Positions 1-8,268 of a stretch of DNA of 64,000 bases are shown one piece after another. Under the pieces are notes generated by a model, which made no database searches, was not told the DNA's origin, and saw nothing but the letters and a program-made list of their open reading frames with translations. The stretch's first letter is position 1; each line of letters opens with the position of its first letter. The stretch is taken from assembly GCF_014202825.1 (NCBI RefSeq), contig NZ_JACHHP010000003.1:146229-210228 (forward strand), given 5' to 3'. The DNA comes from Chiayiivirga flava (GTDB lineage Bacteria > Pseudomonadota > Gammaproteobacteria > Xanthomonadales > Xanthomonadaceae). Made by a program: the position numbers and the translations under genes.

Positions 1-81
1 GGGACACAAGCGATTCGATATGTCCGGCACTTTCAGTCGATAGCTTCGCTTCGTTTTCTGCGGTCCGGCGCGTGTCCGGCG

Positions 82-408
82 TCAACCGCCGTTGGCGGCC
101 GCGCGATGCGCTTCGCGGTTCCTGCGATTGTGGTCGAGCGTGGTGCGCAGTGCGGCGAGGGTGCTGTCGATCGCCTGGCGCGAGGCCGGCGGCCAGCCCT
201 GCGACTGTCCGGCGAGCTGCTGCGCGATCTGCGCGATGGCCGTTTCGCAATGTTCGGGCTGGACGTGGGTGGCCAGAAGCGCGTGCACCACGGCATTGGT
301 GGCGGTCTGGGTGCCGCGCAGGACGTCGATTTCGCTGCGCAGCGCCGCGATCAGCTGGCGGTTTTCGCTGGCGAGGCGGGCGGCGTCGGTCGGCGGGGTG
401 GAGTTCAT
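82..408 (-). CDS. Small hypothetical protein with predicted coiled coil
   Basis: This is a 108-residue soluble protein that I do not recognise. The start is the ATG at 408, because GGAGGG lies about nine bases upstream on the coding strand; an ATG 16 codons further upstream has no such site. The N-terminal half (about residues 10-40) is Ala/Leu/Arg-rich and helical, like a short coiled coil. The middle carries LLATHVQPEHCETAIAQIAQ, and the end is basic. There is no signal peptide or membrane segment. It is transcribed divergently from the secreted metalloprotease. No function is assigned; I am fairly sure it is a real gene because of the ribosome binding site. Confidence 0.6.
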   Translation of the reverse strand: MNSTPPTDAARLASENRQLIAALRSEIDVLRGTQTATNAVVHALLATHVQPEHCETAIAQIAQQLAGQSQGWPPASRQAIDSTLAALRTTLDHNRRNREAHRAAANGG

Positions 409-575
409 GGGCTGCCCTCCGTCGGGCGTGGGAGTGTCGGCCGCCCAGAGTAGCAACGACCGGCGCCGGTTCCGAGCGCCCGGTGCGCGATCCCCGCCTC
501 GCGCGTCTGCGTATGTCGCGTTTCGTCGCCCGACAGCGTACTACCGAGCTGGTCTGGGACATTCTGGAGTGCGAC

Positions 576-3500
576 ATGGTCGGGTCGATGCGATACGGTC
601 TGCTGAGTCTGGTGCTGCTGGCGGGATGGGCCGGGGCGGGGATGGCCGCCACGCAGGGGCAGGGGCGCGAGGATTACGACATCCGGCTCGACAGCGGCAA
701 GTCGGCGTCCGGCCTGCGCGAGGCGTTCCGCGCCCGCGCCGGCAAGCGCGTGGAGGCCGATGCGCGCCGCGCCGCCGCGATCGACGCGGACCTCGCGCGC
801 CTGCGCGCCGACGTGCCGTCCGGCACGGCCTCGTCCGCCGCGCCGGGCGAGGTGCCGCAGGTGATCGCGCGCCGCCCGGGCACGCGGCACTTCCTCACCG
901 CGCCGTCGGACCGGCCACGGGTCGCGCTCTTGCGCGATTTCCTGCGGCGCTATCCCGCGCTGTATGGCCTGCAGTCGAGCCAGGTGGACGCGCTCGCGGT
1001 CGAGGCCGACTACGTCAACCCGGACGGGCAGCTTGCCTGGGTGATCCTGCAGCAGCGCGTGCACGGGGTGCCGGTGTTCCAGGGCGAGGTGCGCGCGGGT
1101 TTCACGGCGCGCGGCGAGCTGATCCGCACGGTGGCCTCGCTCGCGGCCGATGTCGACGCCGCCGTGCCGGACGCCTGGCACGATCCGGCCGATGCCGTTG
1201 CCGCCGCCGCGCGTTCGGTCGGCTACGAGGTGCTCGCGGGCCAGCTCGCGCGCGTGGCGCGCAGCGTGCATGCGGACGATGTCGCACGGTTCGAGCGCGG
1301 GCCGTTCGCCGACACCATCGAGGCCGAGCGTTTCTATTTTCCGATCGAGGCCGGCGTGCTGCGGCCGGCCTGGCGGGTGCTGCTGTGGGAAGACGTCGAC
1401 GCCTGGTACGTGCTGGTCGACGCAGAGAGCGGCGCAGTGCTGTGGCGCAACAACCTCACCGCGTTCCAGACCCAGGCATCGACCTACAACGTCTATGCGA
1501 ACCAGAGTCCGGCACCGCTCGAACCGCCGCCGACCTCTCCGAACGGCGCGCAGCCGGTCGGCACGCAGTCGCGCACGAGCTTCACCCTGATCGGCGCGCC
1601 GTTCGACAACCTCGGCTGGATCACCGACGGCAACAACACCACCGACGGCAACAACGTCGAGGCGGGCGTGGACCTGGTGGCGCCGAACGGCGTGGATCCC
1701 GGCGGCACCGCGACCGGCGTGCCGGCGCGCACGTTCAATTTTGCCTACGACCCGTACCCGGGCGGCACCGCACCGACCGATGCATCGCTGCGCAACGGCG
1801 CGGTGACCAACCTCTTCTACTGGGCCAACACCTTCCACGACCGCACGTACGCGCTCGGTTTCACCGAGGCGGCGCGCAACTACCAGAACGACAATTTCGG
1901 TCGCGGCGGCATCGGCGGCGACCGGCTCTCGGCGGAAGTCCAGGATTCCGCGACACCGAACAACGCCAACTTCTCGGCGCCTGCAGACGGCGGACGCGGG
2001 CGCTTCCAGGTCGGCATCTGGACCGGCACCACGCCGAGCATCGATGCGGCGCTCGACCAGGACGTGAGCCTGCACGAGATCAGCCACGGCATGACCCGGC
2101 GCCTGGTGGGCAACGCCGCCGGCCTGACCGGCGTGCAGGGCCAGAGCCTGGACGAAGGCTGGGCCGACTGCATGAGCATCCTGCTGCAATGGCGCAGCAC
2201 CGATTCGCTCGACGCGGTGTATCCGATGGGCGAATACGCCACCGGCGGCATCACGCCGAACAACCACTACTACGGCATCCGCCGGTTTCCGTACGCGCGC
2301 ATCGCGTTCCTCGGCGGGCCGATGAACCGGCCGCACAATCCGCTGACGCTGGCCGATATCGACCCGGCGCAGATCGCACTCGACGACGGCGCGTTCGCGC
2401 GCGGGCCGCTCGGGTCGCTCAGCACCACGCTGTCGCACAACAACGGCGAGATCTGGTGCTCGGCCCTGTTCGAGATCCACGCCCTGCTGCTGCAGGAGCA
2501 CGGGTTCCCCACCGGCAACACGATCGCGCTGCAGGCGATGGTGGACGGGATGAAACTCACCCCGAACGCGCCGACCTTCCTGCAGGCGCGCGATGCCTTT
2601 CTCGACGCCATCGCCGCCACGCCCGGCGGCACCCTCAACGAGGCGCTCGCCTGGCGCGGATTCGCGCTGCGCGGCATGGGGCTGGATGCGAGCGTGAGCC
2701 CGACGCAGGCGGTGGTGGAATCCTTCGACGTGCCGCAGCTTGCGCAGACGCCCGCACTGAGCTTCACCGATCTCGCGTGCAACGCCAACGGCGTCGCCGA
2801 GCCCGGCGAAGACCTGCTGTTGTCCGTGCCGATCACCAACACGACCGGCAGCCCGATCACCGGCGCCACGGTGTCGGTCAATGGCGGCACCGCGGTGTCG
2901 TACGGCACCATCGCGCCGGGTGCGGTGCAGGCGAGCAACATCGGCGTGCACGTGCCGTCGAGCCAGGTGTGCGGCGTGCCGTTCGGTCTTGCGATCGCGA
3001 TCGATTCGAGCGCCGGCCCGGTGCTCGCGGACCGGTCGCTGCCGATCGGCCTCATCGGCACGGTCGAGGCGAGCGACTTCGACAGCGCTCCCGCCGGCAC
3101 CCTGCCGCCGGGCTGGAGCACGCTCGTCGGCGGCGCCGGCACGTTGTGGACCACCGTGGCCGGCAGTCCCATGTCGGCGCCGAACGCGGCCAGCGTCGCG
3201 CTGCCGGCCATGACCGCGAACAGCGACCTGGTCACGCGCATCTACACCGCCGCCGAGGGAGCGACGGGGCTGCGCTTCTCGCACACCTATGCGTTCGAAT
3301 CGAATTTCGATGGCGGCGTGCTGGAGATCAGCATCGACGGCGGTCCCTTCTGGGACATCGTCGTGGCCGGGGGCAGCTTCGACACGGGCGGCTACGATCG
3401 CGTGCTCACGCCGTTCGGCAGCTGCGCGGCGACGCCGAACGTGCTCGGCGCGCGCATGGCATGGACCGGCAACGGCGCCGTGCGGACCACGCACGTGACC

Positions 3501-3671
3501 CTGCCGCCGTCGTCCGTGGGCCACGATGTGCAGCTGCGCTGGCGCGCCGCGGGCGACTGCAGCGTCGCGAGCGGCGGCTGGACGATCGACGATGTCGAGG
3601 TCGTCGGCGCGGCCGTGTGTGCGCCGGCCGCGTGCGGACCGGCAGTGTTCGAGGACGGCTTCGAGGATTGA
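576..3671 (+). CDS. Secreted M36 (fungalysin-type) zinc metalloprotease
   Basis: Exported endopeptidase of 1031 residues. The ATG at 576 follows GGAG with six bases spacing and opens a signal peptide (MRYGLLSLVLLAGWAGAGMA). A propeptide of FTP type fills roughly residues 60-290. The catalytic domain has the zinc motif HEISH at 500-504 followed by GMTRRL, as in M36 enzymes, and DEGWAD at 526-531, where E527 is the likely third zinc ligand. After the catalytic domain comes an Ig-like stretch (about 730-830), then a C-terminal jelly-roll-like domain with several Cys. The last residues are VFEDGFED, a tail shared with three other exported proteins here. A GC-rich hairpin follows the stop. Family assignment is strong; the substrate is unknown. 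Confidence 0.93.
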   Translation: MVGSMRYGLLSLVLLAGWAGAGMAATQGQGREDYDIRLDSGKSASGLREAFRARAGKRVEADARRAAAIDADLARLRADVPSGTASSAAPGEVPQVIARRPGTRHFLTAPSDRPRVALLRDFLRRYPALYGLQSSQVDALAVEADYVNPDGQLAWVILQQRVHGVPVFQGEVRAGFTARGELIRTVASLAADVDAAVPDAWHDPADAVAAAARSVGYEVLAGQLARVARSVHADDVARFERGPFADTIEAERFYFPIEAGVLRPAWRVLLWEDVDAWYVLVDAESGAVLWRNNLTAFQTQASTYNVYANQSPAPLEPPPTSPNGAQPVGTQSRTSFTLIGAPFDNLGWITDGNNTTDGNNVEAGVDLVAPNGVDPGGTATGVPARTFNFAYDPYPGGTAPTDASLRNGAVTNLFYWANTFHDRTYALGFTEAARNYQNDNFGRGGIGGDRLSAEVQDSATPNNANFSAPADGGRGRFQVGIWTGTTPSIDAALDQDVSLHEISHGMTRRLVGNAAGLTGVQGQSLDEGWADCMSILLQWRSTDSLDAVYPMGEYATGGITPNNHYYGIRRFPYARIAFLGGPMNRPHNPLTLADIDPAQIALDDGAFARGPLGSLSTTLSHNNGEIWCSALFEIHALLLQEHGFPTGNTIALQAMVDGMKLTPNAPTFLQARDAFLDAIAATPGGTLNEALAWRGFALRGMGLDASVSPTQAVVESFDVPQLAQTPALSFTDLACNANGVAEPGEDLLLSVPITNTTGSPITGATVSVNGGTAVSYGTIAPGAVQASNIGVHVPSSQVCGVPFGLAIAIDSSAGPVLADRSLPIGLIGTVEASDFDSAPAGTLPPGWSTLVGGAGTLWTTVAGSPMSAPNAASVALPAMTANSDLVTRIYTAAEGATGLRFSHTYAFESNFDGGVLEISIDGGPFWDIVVAGGSFDTGGYDRVLTPFGSCAATPNVLGARMAWTGNGAVRTTHVTLPPSSVGHDVQLRWRAAGDCSVASGGWTIDDVEVVGAAVCAPAACGPAVFEDGFED

Positions 3672-3680
3672 CTGCGGCAC

Positions 3681-3709
3681 GGCGCACCGGTCGCGACGAC
3701 CGGTGCGCC
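3681..3709 (+). terminator. Perfect 13-bp hairpin after the metalloprotease gene
   Basis: GGCGCACCGGTCG and its exact reverse complement are separated by CGA, nine bases after the protease stop codon. There is no U-tract, so it may act as a factor-dependent terminator or an mRNA 3'-end stabiliser rather than an intrinsic terminator. Confidence 0.5.
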
Positions 3710-3752
3710 GTCGCCACTACACTGCGCGGCCGACCACAGACGGACCGTTGCC

Positions 3753-4592
3753 GTGCCCCGATACACCGGCCCCCTGCTGACCCTGCCGGAGCACGCGGCG
3801 CTGATCGCGGCGCGCGACCGTGGTGCGGCCGAGGTCGACTGCTCGCTGCAACTCGGCCGCAGACGCGACACGGTAGCGATCCGCGGCGACGGCTGGACCT
3901 GGAACGGCACGACCTACCCATACCTTGAAACGTGCAAGGACCGCACCGTCTACTACTGGGACGACGACGGTTTCGTCCCCGCATCCCGCTACGCCGGCGC
4001 GTTGATCAAGCTCGTGCCCACCGCCTGGGGACCACCGACGTTCGAGATCGACGGCATCAAGATGCTGCCCACGGCGAAGGTGTCGCCGCTCGCGGATGCC
4101 GAGCGCAAGGTCGGACTGGTCGAGCCGCGCGGCAAAACCGTGCTCGACACCTGCGGCGGGCTCGGCTACTTCGCCGACTGCTGCGTGCGCGCCGGGGCGC
4201 TGCGCGTGCTCTCGCACGAGAAGAATCCGGACGTGATCTGGCTGCGCGATCTCAATCCGTGGTCGCCGGATCACCACATCGCGTCGCCGCTGACCCTGAT
4301 GCAGGGCGACGCGATCGAACACGTGGCGCGTCTGCCCGCGGCGAGCGTCGACGCCGTGCTGCACGATCCGCCGCGGTTCGGCATCGCCGGCGAACTCTAT
4401 TCGCAGGCGTTCTACGGCGAGCTTGCGCGCGTGCTGCGTGCGCGTGGCCGGTTGTTCCACTACACCGGCACGCCCAACCGTCTCACCAGTGGCCGCGACG
4501 GGCCGAACGAAGTCGCAACCCGTCTGCGCCGGGCCGGCTTCGACACGCGTATCGAGGGTGACGGCGTGCTCGCGACGCGCAACGCACGCTGA
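3753..4592 (+). CDS. Class I SAM-dependent methyltransferase
   Basis: A 279-residue cytosolic protein starting at GTG 3753. A small N-terminal domain (about 1-100) precedes a Rossmann methyltransferase fold. Motif I is LDTCGGLGYFAD (D132 onward), the acidic residue of motif II lies in LSHEKNPDVI, and a catalytic-type HDPPRFG loop contains D205-P-P-R, resembling the N/D-PP-Y/F motif of nucleic-acid or amine methyltransferases. The layout resembles the COG2521-type predicted methyltransferases (related to spermidine synthases). It stands alone, 81 bases after the M36 protease. Substrate cannot be told from sequence. The methyltransferase fold is clear; the subfamily is a suggestion. Confidence 0.8.
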   Translation: MPRYTGPLLTLPEHAALIAARDRGAAEVDCSLQLGRRRDTVAIRGDGWTWNGTTYPYLETCKDRTVYYWDDDGFVPASRYAGALIKLVPTAWGPPTFEIDGIKMLPTAKVSPLADAERKVGLVEPRGKTVLDTCGGLGYFADCCVRAGALRVLSHEKNPDVIWLRDLNPWSPDHHIASPLTLMQGDAIEHVARLPAASVDAVLHDPPRFGIAGELYSQAFYGELARVLRARGRLFHYTGTPNRLTSGRDGPNEVATRLRRAGFDTRIEGDGVLATRNAR

Positions 4593-4668
4593 GGCCGCCG
4601 GGTTTGCCGAGGATGATCCCTGGGCGCGCGGTTTTGCGTATGTACGGCACCTTCCAAGGAGCCCAGCC

Positions 4669-6657
4669 ATGCGCAGCCCACGTCCGACCCGCGTCGCCCC
4701 GCTTGCCGCCGTCCTGGCGGCCCTGTTGCCGTTGTCCGCCGTGGCGGGCGGCGACAATGCCATCGTCGTCACCACCACCACCGACGCGGTCGACGCCTTC
4801 GACCAGCTGTGCTCGCTGCGCGAGGCGGTGCTCAATGCCAACACCAACACCCAGTTCAGCCCGGTCGACAACGAGTGCCCGGCCGGCTCCGGCGTCGCCA
4901 CCGACGTGATCGTGCTCGAAGCGATGACCACCTATCCGCTCACCCGCGTCGGTGCCGACGACGAAAGCGGCGACATCGACATTGCCGACGATCCGGATCT
5001 CCCCGCCGGGATCGTCGACCTGCGGTTCCAGGGCGTGGGCATCGAGGAGATCGCGACCGTGTCGCAGACGGTCGCGGGCGAGCGGGTGTTCGAGATCGTG
5101 CAGGCCGACGTCGAGTTCGACGCCATCCTCGTGCGCGGCGGCGCCACCGCCGAGGCCGGCGGCGGCATCTACAACGACGGCGGCGCGCTGGTCCTGCGCA
5201 ACATGGGCGTGGTCGAGAACGCTGCGGTCAGCGGCGGCGGCGTCTACAGCACCGGGCCGGTCACGATGCAGACCGCGAGCATCGTCTCCAACACCGCCGA
5301 CCTGCTCGGCGGCGGCATCATGCAGGACGGTGCCACGCTGACCGTCACCGGCGGCGGTTTCGGCTACAACGAGGCCGTGACCGGCGGCGGCATCTATGCC
5401 GACGGCGCGGCGGTCACGCTGTCGGATGGGAGCGTGGTGGTGGAGAATCTCAGCACGTCCGATGGCGCCGGCATCATGCTCGTCGGCGAGGCAGATCTCG
5501 ACATTTCCGACACGGTGTTCTCGGCCAACATCGCGGACGGCAACGGCGGCGCAATCCGGTCGCTCAGCGAAGCCACGGTCCACATCGACGACAGCGTGTT
5601 CGTCGGCAACGAGGCGACCAACGGTGGCGCGCTGCACTTCATCGGAGCCGCGAACACCATTCTCATCGCGGGCGGCACCTTCTTCGGCAACGCCGCCACC
5701 GCGTCCGGCGGCGCGATCAACGCGTCGACGACCATCGCCAACGACGCGCTGTTTGAAGCCAACACGGCGGGCACGGACGGCGGCGCGATCCTCGCGACGC
5801 TCTCGTTCAAGGCGACCGACGTGCGCGTGGTCGGCAACAGCGCGCAGAGCGGCGGCGGCATCCACGCGCAGCTGCTGACGATGGACCGCACCCGCGTCGA
5901 GGACAACGCCGCCACCGGCTCCGGCGGCGGCGCGTACGTGACCAACCGCGTGACCGTGGCCGATTCGCGCATCACCGGCAACACTGCCGGCGGCGACGGC
6001 GCCGGCGTGTACTACGACCAGTCGGAGTCGAGCCCGACCGCAGCGATGACGCGCAGTCTGGTCGCCGGCAACGTCACCCAGGGCGACGGCGGCGGGATCT
6101 GGGTCACCGGCAGCGGGACGTTTGTGCTCAGCAACACCACGATCAGCCAGAACCGCGCACCGAACGGCTCAGGCAGCGGGCTCTTCGTGGACACGGACAA
6201 GCTCGTCCGCATCGTCAACGTGACGCTTGCGGACAATTTTCCGGGCGAGAACGTCGCCAAATACGGCACGCTGGAGATGAAGAACAGCATCATCACCACG
6301 CCCGGCGGCATCGACTGCGTGGTGGCGCTGGACGATCCGCAGATCGTGTCGCTCGGCAACAACCTGGCCGACGACGACACCTGCATCGGCCTCGACGACC
6401 CCACCGACATGACCGAGGTCGACGTGCTGCTGGCGCCGCTCGCGTACACCAGCAGCACGATGCTCACGCACGCGCTGCTCGCCGGCAGCCCGGCGATCGA
6501 CCGCGGCGACAACGCCGCCTGCAGCGCCGCGCCGATCGACGGCGTCGACCAGCGCGGCGGCGCACGCGACGTGGGTCTGGCCTGCGACATCGGCGCACAC
6601 GAACAGGGCGCCGCGGTCTCGACCACCCTGTTCGGCGACGGTTTCGAAAGCGAGTGA
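4669..6657 (+). CDS. Exported CSLREA-domain parallel beta-helix protein
   Basis: A 662-residue exported protein. AAGGAG lies eight bases before ATG 4669, and a signal peptide ends near residue 26 (LPLSAVAGG). CSLREA at 48-53 marks the CSLREA N-terminal module. Residues about 160-560 are repeats of the form GGGIYNDGGALVLRN/GNEATNGGALHF, typical of polymorphic outer-membrane-protein repeats that fold as a right-handed beta-helix. SPAIDRGDNAAC near the end matches the choice-of-anchor Q type region. The protein ends LFGDGFESE, the same kind of tail as the M36 protease. Probably a surface or secreted adhesin-like or carbohydrate-interacting protein; no enzymatic residues can be assigned. Confidence 0.88.
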   Translation: MRSPRPTRVAPLAAVLAALLPLSAVAGGDNAIVVTTTTDAVDAFDQLCSLREAVLNANTNTQFSPVDNECPAGSGVATDVIVLEAMTTYPLTRVGADDESGDIDIADDPDLPAGIVDLRFQGVGIEEIATVSQTVAGERVFEIVQADVEFDAILVRGGATAEAGGGIYNDGGALVLRNMGVVENAAVSGGGVYSTGPVTMQTASIVSNTADLLGGGIMQDGATLTVTGGGFGYNEAVTGGGIYADGAAVTLSDGSVVVENLSTSDGAGIMLVGEADLDISDTVFSANIADGNGGAIRSLSEATVHIDDSVFVGNEATNGGALHFIGAANTILIAGGTFFGNAATASGGAINASTTIANDALFEANTAGTDGGAILATLSFKATDVRVVGNSAQSGGGIHAQLLTMDRTRVEDNAATGSGGGAYVTNRVTVADSRITGNTAGGDGAGVYYDQSESSPTAAMTRSLVAGNVTQGDGGGIWVTGSGTFVLSNTTISQNRAPNGSGSGLFVDTDKLVRIVNVTLADNFPGENVAKYGTLEMKNSIITTPGGIDCVVALDDPQIVSLGNNLADDDTCIGLDDPTDMTEVDVLLAPLAYTSSTMLTHALLAGSPAIDRGDNAACSAAPIDGVDQRGGARDVGLACDIGAHEQGAAVSTTLFGDGFESE

Positions 6658-6672
6658 CGCGCCGCAGCTGAC

Positions 6673-6698
6673 GGCCGTCCCGCAACGGCGGGGCGGCC
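6673..6698 (+). terminator. Hairpin after the beta-helix gene
   Basis: An 11-bp GC-rich stem with one G-T pair (GGCCGTCCCGC / GCGGGGCGGCC, loop AACG) starts 15 bases after the stop codon. No U-tract follows. Confidence 0.4.
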
Positions 6699-6780
6699 GC
6701 ACGTGCGCCGCGCGGTTCGCGCGCGGATCCGCCTGTGGCATCGTGCACACGGGCGCGAGACACGTTGCGGGAGGAAACGC

Positions 6781-7350
6781 GTGGATGCATTCCGGTGGAT
6801 TTCCGTGGCGCTGTCGATGCTGCTCGGGCTCGGCGTCACGCGCCTCCTGTCGTCCGCGATCGCCGTCTTCCGCTCGCGGCAGCGGGCCACGCTGGACTGG
6901 GTGCCGCTGGCCTGGGCGGCGATCATTTTCCTCGAACAGCTGCAGTTCTGGTGGGCGATCATCGAGTTGCCGAGTCTCGTGCCGGTCTGGACCATCGGCT
7001 CGTTCCTGCTGCTGGTCTGCCTGACGCTGCTGCTTTACGTCGCTGCGGCGCTCGTCCTGCCATCCGCGGAACTGCAGCGCGGCGAGAGCCTCGGCGCGGA
7101 GTTCCGCCGCGACGGGCGCTGGGCACTCGCGGCGCTGAGCGTGTATTGCCTGCTGGCGCTGGTCGCGGACTGGTGGTTCTGGCGCGGGCACATGGATCCG
7201 CGCACCGCGCTGCTGATCGTTCCGCAGATCGTGTTGCCGCTGTTGTACCTGGGTCTCGCCTCGCGGCGCCTGCAGGTCGCCGTCACGCTGGTGTACGTGG
7301 CCAACGGCATGCTCGCGGCGTGGCTGCTGTCTCCGGCCGCCTACGGCTGA
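6781..7350 (+). CDS. Hypothetical integral membrane protein
   Basis: A 189-residue inner-membrane protein that I do not recognise. GTG 6781 is chosen as start because GGGAGGAAACGC directly precedes it; an upstream in-frame start at 6703 would add an Arg-rich stretch and has no ribosome binding site. About five or six hydrophobic segments can be seen: around residues 5-22, 40-60, 66-90, 115-132, 143-160 and 165-185. Loops are short and there is no extramembrane domain. It lies between two exported-protein genes on the same strand, apparently as its own unit. Confidence 0.7.
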   Translation: MDAFRWISVALSMLLGLGVTRLLSSAIAVFRSRQRATLDWVPLAWAAIIFLEQLQFWWAIIELPSLVPVWTIGSFLLLVCLTLLLYVAAALVLPSAELQRGESLGAEFRRDGRWALAALSVYCLLALVADWWFWRGHMDPRTALLIVPQIVLPLLYLGLASRRLQVAVTLVYVANGMLAAWLLSPAAYG

Positions 7351-7450
7351 CCGCTGCGCGGCCGATGCTGCGCAGCGTCATCGATGTGCCGTGGCACCGC
7401 CTTAGACTGGTCCGCACCAGGGGACCCCACTTCCAACCGAGGAAAACGGC

Positions 7451-8050
7451 ATGTTCACGCAACGTCCGATGCACGCGCTGGCGCTCGCCGCGCTGTTGGT
7501 TTCACCGGCATTCGCCCAGAGCGGCGAAGCACCGCAGATGACGCCGCAGCAGCAGGCCGAGATGGAGGCCTACATCAAGGCCGGCACCCCCGGTCCCCAG
7601 CATGCGGCGCTCGCAAAGATGGCCGGCGACTACACCCTGGAGGTCCGCAGCTGGCACGCTCCCGGCGCCGAACCGACCGTGGAAGCGGGCACCGCCACCC
7701 GGCGCATGCTGCTCGGCGATCGCGTGATGGTGGAAGACGTCTCGTCGCAGATGATGGGTCAGCCGTTCACCGGGCACGGTCTGCACGGTTACGACAACAC
7801 CAGCGGCAGCTACTGGTCGACGTGGAACGACAACATGAGCACCGGCCTCATGGTGAGCAAGGGCAGCTGCGACGCGGCCATGACCTGCAGCTACACCGGC
7901 AGCTGGATCGATCCGCTGACCAAGAAGGAGGTTAGCTCGCGCATGACCACGCGCTGGAGCAGCCCCACCGTGGAAGTGTTCGAGATGTACGGGCCGGGGC
8001 CGGACGGCAAGGAAACGAAGATGATGGAAATCACCTACACGAAGAAGTAG
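7451..8050 (+). CDS. DUF1579-like exported protein
   Basis: A 199-residue periplasmic protein. GAGG stands about ten bases before ATG 7451, and a signal peptide is cleaved after VSPAFAQ (about residue 23). The mature part (AALAKMAGDYTLEVRSWHAPG onward) is a single beta-rich domain with the GDYT/W and FTGHGLHGYDNTSG pattern I associate with DUF1579 proteins, of unknown role. Residues from about 120 carry two Cys (CDAAMTC) that could form a disulfide. A 13-bp perfect hairpin follows the gene. The family call rests on pattern memory, so moderate. Confidence 0.7.
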   Translation: MFTQRPMHALALAALLVSPAFAQSGEAPQMTPQQQAEMEAYIKAGTPGPQHAALAKMAGDYTLEVRSWHAPGAEPTVEAGTATRRMLLGDRVMVEDVSSQMMGQPFTGHGLHGYDNTSGSYWSTWNDNMSTGLMVSKGSCDAAMTCSYTGSWIDPLTKKEVSSRMTTRWSSPTVEVFEMYGPGPDGKETKMMEITYTKK

Positions 8051-8063
8051 GCACGCCGCAGGC

Positions 8064-8094
8064 TCCGCGCGGATCGCAGGCCGATCCGCGCGGA
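8064..8094 (+). terminator. Perfect 13-bp hairpin after the DUF1579-like gene
   Basis: TCCGCGCGGATCG and its exact reverse complement flank a 5-base loop CAGGC, 13 bases after the stop. No U-tract. Confidence 0.5.
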
Positions 8095-8203
8095 CCGGCC
8101 TGCATCCTCCGGGCGCGCCGGACGGACGCGTCGGCAATCGAAATCGCTCCAATTTCCCCGGTGCCGGACACCCGGCCGTGACCGCCCTGCGTGCGGCCAT
8201 GAC

Positions 8204-8257
8204 TTCCGTCACTGTTTAGTGTGTTGGTAAAGTAGAACACTACTTACCCACACCAAC
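8204..8257 (+). promoter_or_regulatory. Possible promoter with overlapping dyad
   Basis: TAGTGT (8217-8222) and ACACTA (8237-8242) form an inverted repeat with 14 bases between. They straddle a possible -10 TAAAGT (8228-8233), with a weak -35-like TTCCGT at 8204-8209. GTTGGT (8223-8228) and ACCAAC (8252-8257) form a second, nested dyad. The arrangement could be an operator for a dimeric regulator or a 5'-UTR stem. No specific regulator can be named. Confidence 0.3.
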
Positions 8258-8268
8258 GGAGCACCGAC

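Noticed and set aside
1-81. A gene in the first bases of the window
   Set aside because: No frame with protein-like composition continues from the edge. The sequence looks like intergenic DNA downstream of the small minus-strand gene.
405-3680. Minus-strand open frame of about 1090 codons opposite the M36 protease
   Set aside because: Arg/His-rich composition with no domain and no ribosome binding site. It is the antisense shadow of a high-GC gene whose motifs are clear on the other strand.
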